Source: Promethearchaeia archaeon | GTDB taxonomy: Archaea > Asgardarchaeota > Lokiarchaeia > Sigyniarchaeales > SOKP01 | Direction of reading: 5' to 3' | Assembly (NCBI GenBank): GCA_029856125.1 | Contig: JAHQWJ010000139.1 | Coordinates: 1 to 64,000, forward strand | DNA: 64,000 bases | Shown here: positions 1 to 9,723 of the stretch, in pieces | Layout: each line of letters starts with the position of its first letter | How positions within the stretch are numbered: position 1 is the stretch's first letter | Position numbers and translations under genes: made by a program | Notes under the pieces: model-generated | Seen by the model: the letters and a program-made list of their open reading frames with translations, nothing else | The model's database searches: none | Told to the model about the DNA's origin: nothing

Positions 1-254
1 CTAATTATTGAAAAAAATTACACGAAAATAACTTAAAAGAAGAATTTCTTTTTTGTTTTCTGAATATGCAGAGAAATTTATACCCCAAATATTTAAATAG
101 ATGACTTTATTGTATATATAAAAAGACTTAAGGAATTTTTTATTCGTTTATCACGAATTTAAAAATCTTAGATTAAATTTTTTAGGAGATACTATTATCG
201 CTAAGAAGATAATCAAAAAATTTTAAAAAAGTAATATGGAAAGTTAGAGGTTTA

Positions 255-2513
255 ATGTTGAGGAAAACAAAAATTTTAATCGTAATTAACATAACATTGC
301 TGGTTTTTTTACTAGGGTTAAATTTGCGCCTAAATAACGCTAACGCTCAAAGTAATGGAGATTCTTTAACTATTCCAACTAATTTTAATTTGCTTGAATT
401 CGGGGAAAATAATGGTATTAAAGAAAATGTTAGCTCCATTGATATAGAAATACCCACATCTTCTTGGAATCTGAACGAAGTACAATTAAATTTTACCAAT
501 ATAAAGCTCGGGCAAGAAACTAAAACGATCGAAGATGGGTTTGATTATAAGTATAAACGTATTTATCGCCAAAATCCAACTTGGAGAACTCACGGTTATG
601 GAATTCAGATCAATGTGACTGAACCTACAATTCTCTATGGGGTTGATCTCTATGGTTATAAAAGTCCGTCAACGATCGAGACAATACAAGTTCAAATTAG
701 AGGGTATGACGATGTTGATAACAAACCAAACGACACGATCTATAGAAGTGCCACTTTGAATATGTCTAGCGATTCAGGATGGCACAAACAAATGTTTACT
801 AACTCAATTTCTTTAGAAACGGGTAGCTATTACTTAGTACTAAATGGATCGAATATCATAGATCCCGACACGGATTATTTTTGGGCTTATAATGATTTTA
901 ATCCATTTTACCCGAGTTTGCATTTATCAGAACTTATTAATCAATGGAGTGTTGGAGTTACAAATTCATCTCTCCTCTATAAATTGATTCAACAAGTAGA
1001 TAGAAGCTTTTTTCCGGAAGAAATTAACATGTCAGTTAATTTAAATGGGGATTCTTATAGCGTAAAAGACGGCGCGTCTTTAGGTTCAGGAAATATTCTA
1101 GTAACAAATTTAAACCAGAATCTAGATGGACCAAATCTAAACATTCCGATTATGATAAATAAATCGATTGAGTTAGATTTTAACCTAAATTATAGCGTAG
1201 GAATGAGTAAAAACTTAGAATGTGAGAGCAGTGTTATGATTGATGAAAATTCTTATAATAGTTGGAGTGTAACTCCTCAACTTTTGAGAGAATTCAGTAA
1301 TTATTCTGTTAAATTCTTTTTTCCGGAGAATTGGTTTGATTTAAGTGTGAAAAGAGATTCGGTTGATATCCAATCTCAGATTCAAATTGATAGTATAGAT
1401 CATTTTGTGTTTATTCCAAATAATACCATTTTAGATGGAGTTGATTGGTTGATTACGGCGAATTCGACAAGAAAATCATTCGACCTAGATGTTGATAGAA
1501 CGGAGTTTATAGCGGGTCAGGAATTGAAATTCTTTATCTCAGAGCCCTTGTTAAATGGAAATTATACTTTTATTTTAAACGACCCATTTCACGATGAGAT
1601 TTACACGAGTAATATTTCTATAGATTCACCTTCAGACTCAAATTCGTTTGCTTATATTATCCCATATAGTGCTATTGATGGAAATTACAAAGCATTTGTG
1701 TATTGGTTTAACGGTACTGATGCGGGCGTAGTAACTCAAATTTTTACAGTAATTTTGCCAGTTGTAATCGACTGGACTTTAATAATTGGTATAATAGTTA
1801 TAGTGGGATTAGGATCAGCGGTAACAGCTTCATCAATTATCCTTGCTAAGAAAAGTAAAAGAAAAAAAATTGCAGCAAAAGAAAAAACTATCAATAAGTT
1901 TATGGATATCTTAAATTTAAATTATGTAATTGTCATTGAAAAGAAATCTTCACTGAATGTGTATGATCAAGCTTTTACTGGGAAAAAATTCAACTCTACG
2001 CTTATTTCAGGCTTTTTAGAAGCAATCCGCACTTTTGGATTTGATATATCAGGGTCAGAGGAACGCTCACAAACAGTTAAACTCGAATATCAAAAATCAA
2101 AAATCTTAATGTCAGACTATAAACATTTCAGGCTCATATTTATTATGAAAGACTTACCTTCTTCACAGTTTTATGGAGTAATTGACGACTTGTCCTTAGA
2201 GATTGAGGAGAAATATGGAATGTATTTGAAAGAATTTAAGGGAAATCTCCAACCTTTTGAGGGTATTGAAAAATTATTGAGAAAACACCTTGGCACTGCC
2301 TTCTTATACCCCCTTAAGTTAACCGGAATTGGTAATATGAAAATTTCTCCTACAGAAAAGTCCTTAATTAATAAAGCAATCATTAAGATGAAACAAACTA
2401 AGCTAGATTCTTTTTACGTAACTCAATTAATTGGAGAGAAATCTTTTGATTCGAAGGAGATAGAGGCGTTGTATTCACTAATTATTAAAAGAGTTTTCAA
2501 TCCATTCTCCTAG
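255..2513 (+). CDS. Single-pass surface protein with cytosolic longin/roadblock-like domain
   Basis: Seen: an N-terminal signal peptide (hydrophobic run ending near ANAQS, about residue 32), an extracellular region of about 480 residues rich in N-x-S/T sequons and beta-type sequence, one transmembrane helix near residues 505-530 followed by a KKSKRKK stop-transfer stretch, and a cytosolic domain of about 190 residues (NYVIVIEKKSSLNVYDQAF..., LISGFLEAIRTFG). The cytosolic part looks like the alpha/beta longin/roadblock-type folds that bind small GTPases; this is pattern recognition, not an alignment. The whole architecture recurs in the 762-aa paralogue at about 17.5 kb, with conserved stretches such as LYGVDLYG and QIRGYD. 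Inferred role: surface recognition linked to intracellular GTPase signalling. Ligand unknown. Confidence 0.7.
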   Translation: MLRKTKILIVINITLLVFLLGLNLRLNNANAQSNGDSLTIPTNFNLLEFGENNGIKENVSSIDIEIPTSSWNLNEVQLNFTNIKLGQETKTIEDGFDYKYKRIYRQNPTWRTHGYGIQINVTEPTILYGVDLYGYKSPSTIETIQVQIRGYDDVDNKPNDTIYRSATLNMSSDSGWHKQMFTNSISLETGSYYLVLNGSNIIDPDTDYFWAYNDFNPFYPSLHLSELINQWSVGVTNSSLLYKLIQQVDRSFFPEEINMSVNLNGDSYSVKDGASLGSGNILVTNLNQNLDGPNLNIPIMINKSIELDFNLNYSVGMSKNLECESSVMIDENSYNSWSVTPQLLREFSNYSVKFFFPENWFDLSVKRDSVDIQSQIQIDSIDHFVFIPNNTILDGVDWLITANSTRKSFDLDVDRTEFIAGQELKFFISEPLLNGNYTFILNDPFHDEIYTSNISIDSPSDSNSFAYIIPYSAIDGNYKAFVYWFNGTDAGVVTQIFTVILPVVIDWTLIIGIIVIVGLGSAVTASSIILAKKSKRKKIAAKEKTINKFMDILNLNYVIVIEKKSSLNVYDQAFTGKKFNSTLISGFLEAIRTFGFDISGSEERSQTVKLEYQKSKILMSDYKHFRLIFIMKDLPSSQFYGVIDDLSLEIEEKYGMYLKEFKGNLQPFEGIEKLLRKHLGTAFLYPLKLTGIGNMKISPTEKSLINKAIIKMKQTKLDSFYVTQLIGEKSFDSKEIEALYSLIIKRVFNPFS

Positions 2514-2603
2514 TATTACTTAATTCTATTTGTACTATAGTTTCAATTATTTTTATTAACGGTATATCTAGAAAAAATTAATATCTGAAATTGATATAGC
2601 ATA

Positions 2604-3095
2604 TTAAATCATTCTTTTCTTCGCATAATTAACTAAGCCACCATCAGAAATTATTTCCTGGAGGAAAACTGGTTGTTTTTTAACTGTATAATGGTGTAGT
2701 GAAGTTGTATTATTGATTATCCCTAATTTTAAATCGATCTCTAGCACATCTCCTATTTTTATATCATCAATATTAGATAATTTTACTATTTGTAAGCCAA
2801 TGTTTATAGAATTTCTAAAAAAAATCCTGGCAAATGAAGGTGCGATAATGCATTTTATCCCACTAGCTTTTAGTGCTAAAGGAGCTTGTTCTCTACTTGA
2901 TCCACAACCAAAATTTGAATTCGCAACTAGGATAGAATAATTATATTCATTAACTTTTTTAATAAAATCGCGATCTAAATCCTCCATACAGTGCTGTGCT
3001 AAATAATTCTTATCTGAATTTATTAAATATCTAGCGGGAATTATTAGATCAGTATTTATGTTTTTTATATTATACTTAATTACTTTTCCAATCAT
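2604..3095 (-). CDS. leuD: 3-isopropylmalate dehydratase small subunit
   Basis: Swivelling-domain subunit of isopropylmalate isomerase, which interconverts 2- and 3-isopropylmalate in leucine synthesis together with LeuC. The NTDLIIPARYL segment near the N-terminus and the substrate-loop motif NFGCGSSREQAPLAL are diagnostic; about 163 residues matches archaeal LeuD. The ORF track starts four codons earlier at a GTG, but the ATG is preferred because a GGTGAG Shine-Dalgarno lies 7 nt upstream and the protein then begins MIGKVIKYN like other family members. It is the last gene of a tight leuA-leuC-leuD operon, 20 nt after leuC. A homoaconitase-type specificity cannot be excluded from sequence alone. 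Confidence 0.93.
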   Translation of the reverse strand: MIGKVIKYNIKNINTDLIIPARYLINSDKNYLAQHCMEDLDRDFIKKVNEYNYSILVANSNFGCGSSREQAPLALKASGIKCIIAPSFARIFFRNSINIGLQIVKLSNIDDIKIGDVLEIDLKLGIINNTTSLHHYTVKKQPVFLQEIISDGGLVNYAKKRMI

Positions 3096-3102
3096 TTGTA
3101 AT

Positions 3103-3108
3103 CTCACC
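3103..3108 (-). promoter_or_regulatory. Shine-Dalgarno GGTGAG that decides the leuD start
   Basis: On the minus strand GGTGAG sits 7 nt before the ATG of leuD. It overlaps the alternative GTG used by the ORF track, so the downstream ATG is favoured. Confidence 0.6.
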
Positions 3109-3115
3109 CTTTTTC

Positions 3116-4390
3116 TTATAAATTTTCTGGGGAAGTAATATACCCTTTTATCGCTGAAGCAGCTGCAACTGCAGGGCTGGATAAAAAAACCTCGCTATTA
3201 ACATGCCCCATTCTCCCTTGGAAGTTTCTATTTGTTGTGGACAACGCCTTCTCTCCTTCGGCTAAGACGCCCATATGGCCTCCTAAACAAGGTCCGCAAG
3301 TAGGGGTTGAGACTATAGCACCAGCATTAACAAAACTTTCAATATATCCTCTTTCCATCGCTTTTAGATATATATTTTGTGTTCCTGGTATTATTATACA
3401 TCTTAGTTTTTTATTGATTTTACGATTTTTAAGAATTTTCGCAGCATTTCTTAAATCGGCAAGCCGACCATTTGTACACGATCCTATGACTACTTGATCT
3501 AATTCTATTTTCATACCGTGCACTTCTGAAATGGATTTCACATTATCAGGTGAATGAGGAAGGGCAATCTGTGGTTCTATCTTAGCACATTCAATATCAA
3601 TAATATCGTAATATTCAGCATCTTTATCACTACTATAAAAACCATCTTTCGATATCTTTAAAGAATCCAAATATGATCTGGTTAGAGTATCAGGTTCAAT
3701 GATTCCACTTTTTCCGCCAGCTTCTATAGCCATATTACACATAGTAAACCGATCTTCTATAGGTAAACCTTTTATCGAATCACCTGTAAATTCCATAGCT
3801 TTGTATGTGGCTCCATCTACGCCAATTTTTCCTATTGTATATAATATCAAGTCTTTTCCAGAAACCCATTCATTTAATCTACCCGAATAAATGAACCTAA
3901 TAGATTCGGGGATTTTAAGCCAACATTTTCCTAACGCCATTGCTACCCCTAAATCTGTAGATCCAACTCCCGTTGCAAACGCCCCAAGTGCTCCATAAGT
4001 GCATGTATGTGAATCAGCCCCTATAAAAACTTCTCCTGGTTTCACCAATCCTTGTTCAGGTACAAGACAATGTTCAATGCCTCCTCTTCCAACCTCAAAA
4101 TAGTTAGTAATATTATGTCTGGTAGCAAAATCTCTAAGGACTTTACACTGAGTAGCAGAAGCCACGTCCTTATTTGGAGTAAAATGGTCAGGGATTAGAA
4201 TGATTTTAGAAGGATCAAAAACTTCTGCTTTAGAATCTTCTGTCACTTTTTCAAATACTTCTATGGCTATGGGCGCAGTAATATCGTTGGCCAAACATTT
4301 ATCGATATTGGCCATAATAAAATCACCAGCAACGGCTTTTTTATTTTGGCAATGGTCTCTAAGAATTTTCTCAGTAATTGTTAAACCCAT
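3116..4390 (-). CDS. leuC: 3-isopropylmalate dehydratase large subunit
   Basis: Aconitase-family catalytic subunit that carries the [4Fe-4S] cluster. Visible hallmarks are GADSHTCTYGALGAFATGVG, GSCTNGRLADLR and TPTCGPCLGGHMGVL; the cluster cysteines lie in the latter two motifs. At 424 aa it fits the short archaeal/anaerobic LeuC class rather than the roughly 470-aa bacterial form. It lies 32 nt after leuA and just before leuD, so the operon supplies isopropylmalate synthase and isomerase; no leuB (3-isopropylmalate dehydrogenase) is present in the window. Homoaconitase is the main alternative, but linkage to leuA favours leucine synthesis. Confidence 0.94.
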   Translation of the reverse strand: MGLTITEKILRDHCQNKKAVAGDFIMANIDKCLANDITAPIAIEVFEKVTEDSKAEVFDPSKIILIPDHFTPNKDVASATQCKVLRDFATRHNITNYFEVGRGGIEHCLVPEQGLVKPGEVFIGADSHTCTYGALGAFATGVGSTDLGVAMALGKCWLKIPESIRFIYSGRLNEWVSGKDLILYTIGKIGVDGATYKAMEFTGDSIKGLPIEDRFTMCNMAIEAGGKSGIIEPDTLTRSYLDSLKISKDGFYSSDKDAEYYDIIDIECAKIEPQIALPHSPDNVKSISEVHGMKIELDQVVIGSCTNGRLADLRNAAKILKNRKINKKLRCIIIPGTQNIYLKAMERGYIESFVNAGAIVSTPTCGPCLGGHMGVLAEGEKALSTTNRNFQGRMGHVNSEVFLSSPAVAAASAIKGYITSPENL

Positions 4391-4422
4391 AATTTACATC
4401 ATTCGATTTTTTTAAAAGATAT

Positions 4423-6042
4423 TCATTTCATTTCAGCATTTTTTTTCTTAACTATAAGATTCAAACCTTTTACAAGAGCTAAAACCGAGCACATTACAAT
4501 ATCTTCATGAGTAGCACTTGCTTTAACTATGAGATTACTTTCAATGTCCATAATTTCGATAGCCACATGTCCTAATGCTTCAGTTCCTCCAGTAATCGCG
4601 TCAATTTGGAAGTTTAAAAGCTTAATGTTACTCATGGGTTTAAAACATTTAACAATAGCATTGACTGACGCATCTACTGGACCAACTCCTATTGAGGAAG
4701 CGACTTTTTCTACGAAATCTCCATTTCTTATTTTTAAACGCACAGTTGATGTAGGGGTTATGGAACCAGTCAAAACTGTTAATTCTTCAAGAATGACGTA
4801 TTGTTCTTCTTCGGGTATTTCTCCCATAACATCCTTAACAATTGCTAAAAAATCTTCTTCAGAAACCTCATGTCCTTTATCTCCAAAATCTTTAATATGA
4901 TTCATTATTTTACCGAATTCTTTGTCATTCGTATTAATTCCAAGATCTCCCAATTTTGCTTTTAACGCATGTCCACCACTATGTTTCCCAAATTTAATTG
5001 ATTCCTTAAGAATATCCATAACACTGTCAGATCTGCTTATTCCAATTAACTTAGGAGTGATAGGTTCGTAGGTTCGCGCGTTTTTAATCATGGCGTGGGC
5101 GTGAATGCCTGCTTCGTGAGCAAATGCGTTTTGCCCTATCAAAGGTTGGAGGCGTCCTATCCTAACTTTACCACCACAATAACTTTCGATGAGTTTCGCA
5201 GTGGGAAATATTTTTTGCGTGATGATATTCATAGGTAATTGATACAGAGCATAGAGTGACATTGCTGTTTCTTCAAAGGAAGCATTGCCAGCTCGTTCTC
5301 CTAAACCCATAATTGTAGTTTGTGCTTCCGAGGCTCCATTTTCGAATCCCGCAATAGTGTTTGCGACAGCGAGTCCAAAATCGTTATGACAGTGTACTGC
5401 TATTCTAATGTCACTTGGAATTGCTTTATATACATTATTTACCATATATCCGAACGCTTTTGGCGAGATGGTACCTACAGTATCAGGAATGTTAATTCTC
5501 GTTGCTCCGCTCTCAATTGCATTTAAATTTGCTTTAATTAAGAAATCCAAATCAGTACGAGTTGCATCTTCAGCAGAGAATAATACTGTCGAGTAATGCT
5601 CTTTAGCATAAGAAACATATTTATCAATTTGCTCTATTACTTCATCGCGACTCATTTGAAGTTTAGATTTAAGATGTAAGTCTGATGTAGCAATAAAAAG
5701 GTGAATACTATCCATATCCGCTTCAATAACTTTATCTATATCAATTTTTGCCATCCTCGCTAGTCCCATCACTTCAGAATCTAATCCTAATTTAGCTATG
5801 GATTTACACGCTTCAAAATCGCCTATAGAAGTAACTGGAAATCCCGCTTCAATTACATCAATTTTCATATCATTTAGTGTTTGTGCAATAGATATTTTCT
5901 CTTTGTGAGTAAAACTTATACCGGGGGTTTGTTCACCATCACGAAGCGTTGTATCGAAAAAATAAGCTTTATCCGGAAGACTAAGTGAGTCTCTTATTTC
6001 CCCCATTATTTGCGAAACACTTACATTACTGTTTTTTTCCAT
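4423..6042 (-). CDS. leuA: 2-isopropylmalate synthase (or citramalate synthase)
   Basis: Condenses acetyl-CoA with 2-oxoisovalerate, the first committed step to leucine. The TIM-barrel signature FFDTTLRDGEQTPGISF lies near residue 30, the HCHNDFGLAVAN metal-binding motif (HxH) near 220, and GQNAFAHEAGIHAHAM further on. A C-terminal LeuA dimerisation/allosteric domain (IRNGDFVEKVASSIGVGPVDAS) is intact, so leucine feedback inhibition is likely. An AGGTA Shine-Dalgarno precedes the ATG. First gene of the leuACD operon. Citramalate synthase (CimA) shares the same architecture and cannot be excluded. Confidence 0.9.
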   Translation of the reverse strand: MEKNSNVSVSQIMGEIRDSLSLPDKAYFFDTTLRDGEQTPGISFTHKEKISIAQTLNDMKIDVIEAGFPVTSIGDFEACKSIAKLGLDSEVMGLARMAKIDIDKVIEADMDSIHLFIATSDLHLKSKLQMSRDEVIEQIDKYVSYAKEHYSTVLFSAEDATRTDLDFLIKANLNAIESGATRINIPDTVGTISPKAFGYMVNNVYKAIPSDIRIAVHCHNDFGLAVANTIAGFENGASEAQTTIMGLGERAGNASFEETAMSLYALYQLPMNIITQKIFPTAKLIESYCGGKVRIGRLQPLIGQNAFAHEAGIHAHAMIKNARTYEPITPKLIGISRSDSVMDILKESIKFGKHSGGHALKAKLGDLGINTNDKEFGKIMNHIKDFGDKGHEVSEEDFLAIVKDVMGEIPEEEQYVILEELTVLTGSITPTSTVRLKIRNGDFVEKVASSIGVGPVDASVNAIVKCFKPMSNIKLLNFQIDAITGGTEALGHVAIEIMDIESNLIVKASATHEDIVMCSVLALVKGLNLIVKKKNAEMK

Positions 6043-6414
6043 TTTTCTTTACCTATATTAAATTGATCGTTTTTTATACAACCCCCCCTAAAGAGAAAGA
6101 TATCTCCTTCCTTCTAATAGAAGAGAGGGGTATTATAGTAATAATAAGAGAAGATTTAATAATAATAAAAAGGGATAAAATTGCTTAAATGAATTCCTAG
6201 ATTCAATTCTAGTCGTTTTTTGAAGCAGCATTACTTTTAAATCCCTTTAATTATGTATTAAAAAGTGAATTATAGGACACTTATAAAACTTGCCAAAAGC
6301 AATAGGTGTAAGTACTAATATCTACATGAACCTTTATATTATCTAACATCAAAAATGAAATCATAAAATAGACTTTAATTTTAACTAACAAGCAAGATTA
6401 GATTTTTTAGGATT
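6043..6414. other. Divergent intergenic region between leuA and the first sulfatase
   Basis: This gene-free stretch should hold the promoters of both the leu operon and the sulfatase. It contains a run of seven C and an inverted repeat, CTTCTA-A-TAGAAG (6111-6123). Extra pairs can be drawn outward to about 6104-6130; some are G-U on the plus strand, so the stem is better in plus-strand RNA. TATA-like AT runs occur throughout. No convincing ORF was seen. Confidence 0.4.
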
Positions 6415-7938
6415 ATGAAAGAAAAAATGAATGTTTTATTTATTATTACTGACGCTCAACGGGCCGATCATTTAGGCTGTGCAGGAAATCCCATCCTAAA
6501 AACTCCAAACCTCGATAGGTTGGCAAGTGAGGGTGTGAGGTTTACTAATTATTATTGTACTAATCCAATTTGCATGCCTAACAGAGCGACTTTACTCACA
6601 GGATTATATCCAAATGTGCATGGAGTTAGAAGCAACGGAATTAATTTACCCGAAAATACTCCTACCATTACAAAAACGCTTCGAAAGAGCGGGTGGCATA
6701 CTGCTGCTATTGGAAAAATACACCATCAATTTTGGTTAGGCCCTTTTAAGCAAAAAACAAAATCTGCTGAGAGTTTGTTTAGTTGGGCGGTAGATAAAGG
6801 TAAAAACGATCCTGTAGGAAAGAATTTTCCCCTTCCCTATTACGGTTACAACGAAGTGGAAGTGATTTCAGGAAATGGTACTGTGTGCGCTGGCCATTAT
6901 ACAGAATGGTTGGAAGAAAGAGCCCCTAAAATTGCAGAAGAAATGAAAAAAAGAGTTCAGAATTACGACAATCTTTTTAGTTTATATTGCGAAGGAATAC
7001 CAGAAGATTTATATAATACTACCTATGTTCAAGAACGAACAATTGCGTTCCTCGAAAGACATGCCAAGGGTGAATATGGAGAAAAACCGTTTTATTTGCA
7101 TTGTTCTTTTCCAGATCCACATTATCCCCTATATCCGCCTAAGAGATTTCAAGACTTGTATAAACCAGAAGATATAGAACTCCCCGCAAGTTTTCAAGAT
7201 GCTAAGAATTTATATCACCATGAATATTTAGGATATCATTTGAAAAATCCGCCCTTTAAAAAAGCGTTCTTACGAGAATCTACGGAAGAGGAAGTTCGCA
7301 AGATTACCGCTTTAACATACGCAGCTATTGCGTACGTAGATTATAGCGTAGGTAAAATACTAGCGACTTTAGAAAAGTTGGGGTATTCAGAAAATACAAT
7401 GGTAATTTTTACCAGCGATCACGGCGATTTAATGGGCGATCATGGGTTATTATTCAAAGGGCCATGTCCTTTCGTAGGACCTTGTCACATCCCTTTAATT
7501 TGGAAAGTCCCCGGATTAACAGAGTCAGGAGTGTCTCAATCTTTAGTTAGTACTATCGATCTTCCTAAAACAATTCTTAGACTTTTAAATGTAAAAGAGC
7601 GACACCACCCACCTTATATGCAAGGTCTTGACATTTCACAAGTCTTAGAAAATCCAGCAAAGAAAATACGAGATTGCGTTTTAATAGAGAACGACGAAGA
7701 GGTAGGTCCTCTGGAAGCAAGGATAAGGCATTTAATTACTGAAGATTATAAGTTAACTGTTTACGAAGGGTTAGATAATTTTGGCGATATTTACGATCGT
7801 AAAAACGACCCTCATGAATTGAATAATTTATGGGATAACAAAGATTTCCGAGATAAAAGATTCAAGTTGGTAAATAAATTATTGCAAGAAAATCTTAAAG
7901 CACAATCCAAATTTCCAAAGAGAGTTGCTGCTACGTAA
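6415..7938 (+). CDS. Type I (formylglycine-dependent) sulfatase
   Basis: Alkaline-phosphatase superfamily hydrolase of sulfate (or phosphonate) monoesters. The activation motif CMPNRATLLTG (CxPxR, Cys about residue 53) is intact; this Cys must be oxidised to formylglycine. Metal-ligand regions are visible at ITDAQRAD near the N-terminus and FTSDHGDLMGDHG near residue 340. There is no signal peptide, so the enzyme should act in the cytoplasm. Length 507 aa is typical. It is a close paralogue of the 509-aa sulfatase at about 14.5 kb, with near-identical N-termini. Maturation would need an anaerobic radical SAM enzyme; a SPASM protein lies 1.8 kb downstream. Substrate unknown; phosphonate monoester hydrolase is an alternative. 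Confidence 0.9.
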   Translation: MKEKMNVLFIITDAQRADHLGCAGNPILKTPNLDRLASEGVRFTNYYCTNPICMPNRATLLTGLYPNVHGVRSNGINLPENTPTITKTLRKSGWHTAAIGKIHHQFWLGPFKQKTKSAESLFSWAVDKGKNDPVGKNFPLPYYGYNEVEVISGNGTVCAGHYTEWLEERAPKIAEEMKKRVQNYDNLFSLYCEGIPEDLYNTTYVQERTIAFLERHAKGEYGEKPFYLHCSFPDPHYPLYPPKRFQDLYKPEDIELPASFQDAKNLYHHEYLGYHLKNPPFKKAFLRESTEEEVRKITALTYAAIAYVDYSVGKILATLEKLGYSENTMVIFTSDHGDLMGDHGLLFKGPCPFVGPCHIPLIWKVPGLTESGVSQSLVSTIDLPKTILRLLNVKERHHPPYMQGLDISQVLENPAKKIRDCVLIENDEEVGPLEARIRHLITEDYKLTVYEGLDNFGDIYDRKNDPHELNNLWDNKDFRDKRFKLVNKLLQENLKAQSKFPKRVAAT

Positions 7939-8119
7939 ATAGAATGAAAATGATTCATTTTTAAAATTACAATGTAAAAATAAAAGTCATAAATAGAGTT
8001 TTTGTGTCTCTGTGCAATAGAATTATGAAAATAGATATTTTTTTTGGATATTTTTAATAAGAAAGATATTAGAATTTTGGTACGAGCCATCCATATAATT
8101 TAATATTCCAAATAATTTT

Positions 8120-8806
8120 ATGAAAGAACCTAAGAAAAAGAAAACAAAAACTCAAGATCGATATAGGTGGGTATACGATGCTATAATATCAAAGTTTTAT
8201 GATGGTTCAATGAAAATTGGTCTTAGTATCATAGGAGAACAGAAGCTAAGAAAAGCGGTCATAAGCTTAATTTCCCCTTATGTTAAGCATAACGATTCAA
8301 TTTTGGACCTATGTTGCGGCACCGGTACTTTAACGACAACATTAGTAGATTCAGTCTATTCTGATTGTGAAATAGTAGGTGTTGATTTATCGGAAGGACA
8401 AATTTTTCAAGCGGTTAAGAAAAAATATCTTCCTAACTTAGAATTCAAAATAATGGACGCTAGCAATCTCAATTTCGCTTCAGAATCTTTTAATATCGTT
8501 TTAATCTCTGCGGCATTACATGAAATGGATAAATCTCTAAGATTTAGGGTATTACAAGAGGCACATCGCGTTTTAAGGAAAAAAGGGTATCTTTTTATTT
8601 TCGAACATCACGAGCCCTCAGAACCTAAACTTCGGATTTTTTACAACTTCTATTTAGGTTTTTGGGAGAAAATATTGTCTCACTCATCAGAGATGCAAAG
8701 AAATATATTTAATGAACTAAAAGATGTTAAATTTAATCCTATTGACCAAATCATCCTTGATAAAAAAATCTTCAAATTTTTTCAATTAATTATTTCTAGA
8801 AAGTAA
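8120..8806 (+). CDS. Class I SAM-dependent methyltransferase (UbiE/MenG-like)
   Basis: Seven-stranded Rossmann methyltransferase. Motif I is ILDLCCGTGTLTTTL near residue 65, followed by the acidic VGVDLSEGQ strand end and a late EAHRVLRKKGYLFIFEHHEP segment typical of UbiE-type enzymes. The N-terminus is very basic (EPKKKKTKTQ). No Shine-Dalgarno precedes the ATG, so translation may be leaderless. It lies between the sulfatase and the radical SAM cluster on the same strand, separated from the sulfatase by about 180 nt. Substrate cannot be deduced; a lipid or quinone-like acceptor is possible. Confidence 0.75.
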   Translation: MKEPKKKKTKTQDRYRWVYDAIISKFYDGSMKIGLSIIGEQKLRKAVISLISPYVKHNDSILDLCCGTGTLTTTLVDSVYSDCEIVGVDLSEGQIFQAVKKKYLPNLEFKIMDASNLNFASESFNIVLISAALHEMDKSLRFRVLQEAHRVLRKKGYLFIFEHHEPSEPKLRIFYNFYLGFWEKILSHSSEMQRNIFNELKDVKFNPIDQIILDKKIFKFFQLIISRK

Positions 8807-8913
8807 CTTTAAATCTAAGAAAAAATAGTAATTTTTGATTTTGTTTAGCAAATGATAATATTAATAAACTACAAATAAGAAATGTATCTCTCAAATTGAT
8901 AGGTGAAAAAAGT

Positions 8914-9660
8914 ATGACTGAAGATAATAAAAATACTACAAAAGAAGAACAAAATACAAATAAATATCTAATCGGCCCAGGTTTAGGTATTATCATAATG
9001 GGTATGTCGTATTTGGTTTGGTGGCTTATGCCTTTTGCTTTCGATGCATTTAACCAAGATATGCGATGGGCTCATAATTGGGTATATGCTATAGTGATTT
9101 TGAATATCGGTGCAGCGTGGTATTATAAAAGTGCTGTATCACGGATTATAATAGTTTTTCAAGCTTTTATGCTACCAGTGACCGCAAGCGGTTCATTTAA
9201 TACGCTTATTCTTACATATGTTTCTGCTTTTATCGCAATTCTGTGGGTATTTATTGGAATAACTGAAAAAATTAAAGGTAAGAAGTTCTTGATAGAAAAA
9301 CTAAAGCCTAAAACTTGGAATTGGATCAATCTTCATACTATGGTGTTTACTTGGGTACTTCTAGCACATATCAGTTTAGTTTTTTTAATTGGGCGTTTAC
9401 CCTTAGAACATCAACTTCTAGGATTTGGCACATATGCAGGATATTTGGTTAATCTACCCCCTGAAAGCCTTGAATTTGCTACTTGGGCGTTTGATATAAC
9501 CTTACTTGCTTGGGCTGCCATAGTATTATATGAACAAGTCAAAATGGGCTACAACTATAAAAACAAACCATGGCCAAAACTTAGTTTTTGGTGGGTGTTT
9601 GTTTGTATGGGGTCCTCCTTAATAGCTTTACTAATTCAAGAATTAACAATTGGTTTTTAA
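8914..9660 (+). CDS. Polytopic membrane protein of unknown function
   Basis: About six hydrophobic helices are visible, for example GPGLGIIIMGMSYLVWWLMP, WVYAIVILNIGAAWYY and a histidine-containing helix NLHTMVFTWVLLAHISLVFL. The two His residues about 13 apart could be heme ligands, but this is conjecture. The N-terminus is polar (TEDNKNTTKEEQ). The ORF track starts at an upstream TTG; the ATG six codons later is preferred because AGGTGA lies 7 nt before it. The KTWNW motif recurs in the membrane protein at about 54.4 kb. It is followed by the radical SAM gene on the same strand. Family not recognised. Confidence 0.65.
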   Translation: MTEDNKNTTKEEQNTNKYLIGPGLGIIIMGMSYLVWWLMPFAFDAFNQDMRWAHNWVYAIVILNIGAAWYYKSAVSRIIIVFQAFMLPVTASGSFNTLILTYVSAFIAILWVFIGITEKIKGKKFLIEKLKPKTWNWINLHTMVFTWVLLAHISLVFLIGRLPLEHQLLGFGTYAGYLVNLPPESLEFATWAFDITLLAWAAIVLYEQVKMGYNYKNKPWPKLSFWWVFVCMGSSLIALLIQELTIGF

Positions 9661-9723
9661 TAATTTACATTTTTAAATTATTTCAATTATAATTGAACCA
9701 AATTACTATCTAAAGAGTGAAAA

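Noticed and set aside
1-254. Possible gene end or promoter at the left window edge
   Set aside because: The region is AT-rich, with no supported reading frame; a truncated minus-strand gene end cannot be tested.
5320-5596. Plus-strand ORFs across leuA, and similar ORFs across leuC
   Set aside because: Shadows of well-supported leu genes on the opposite strand.
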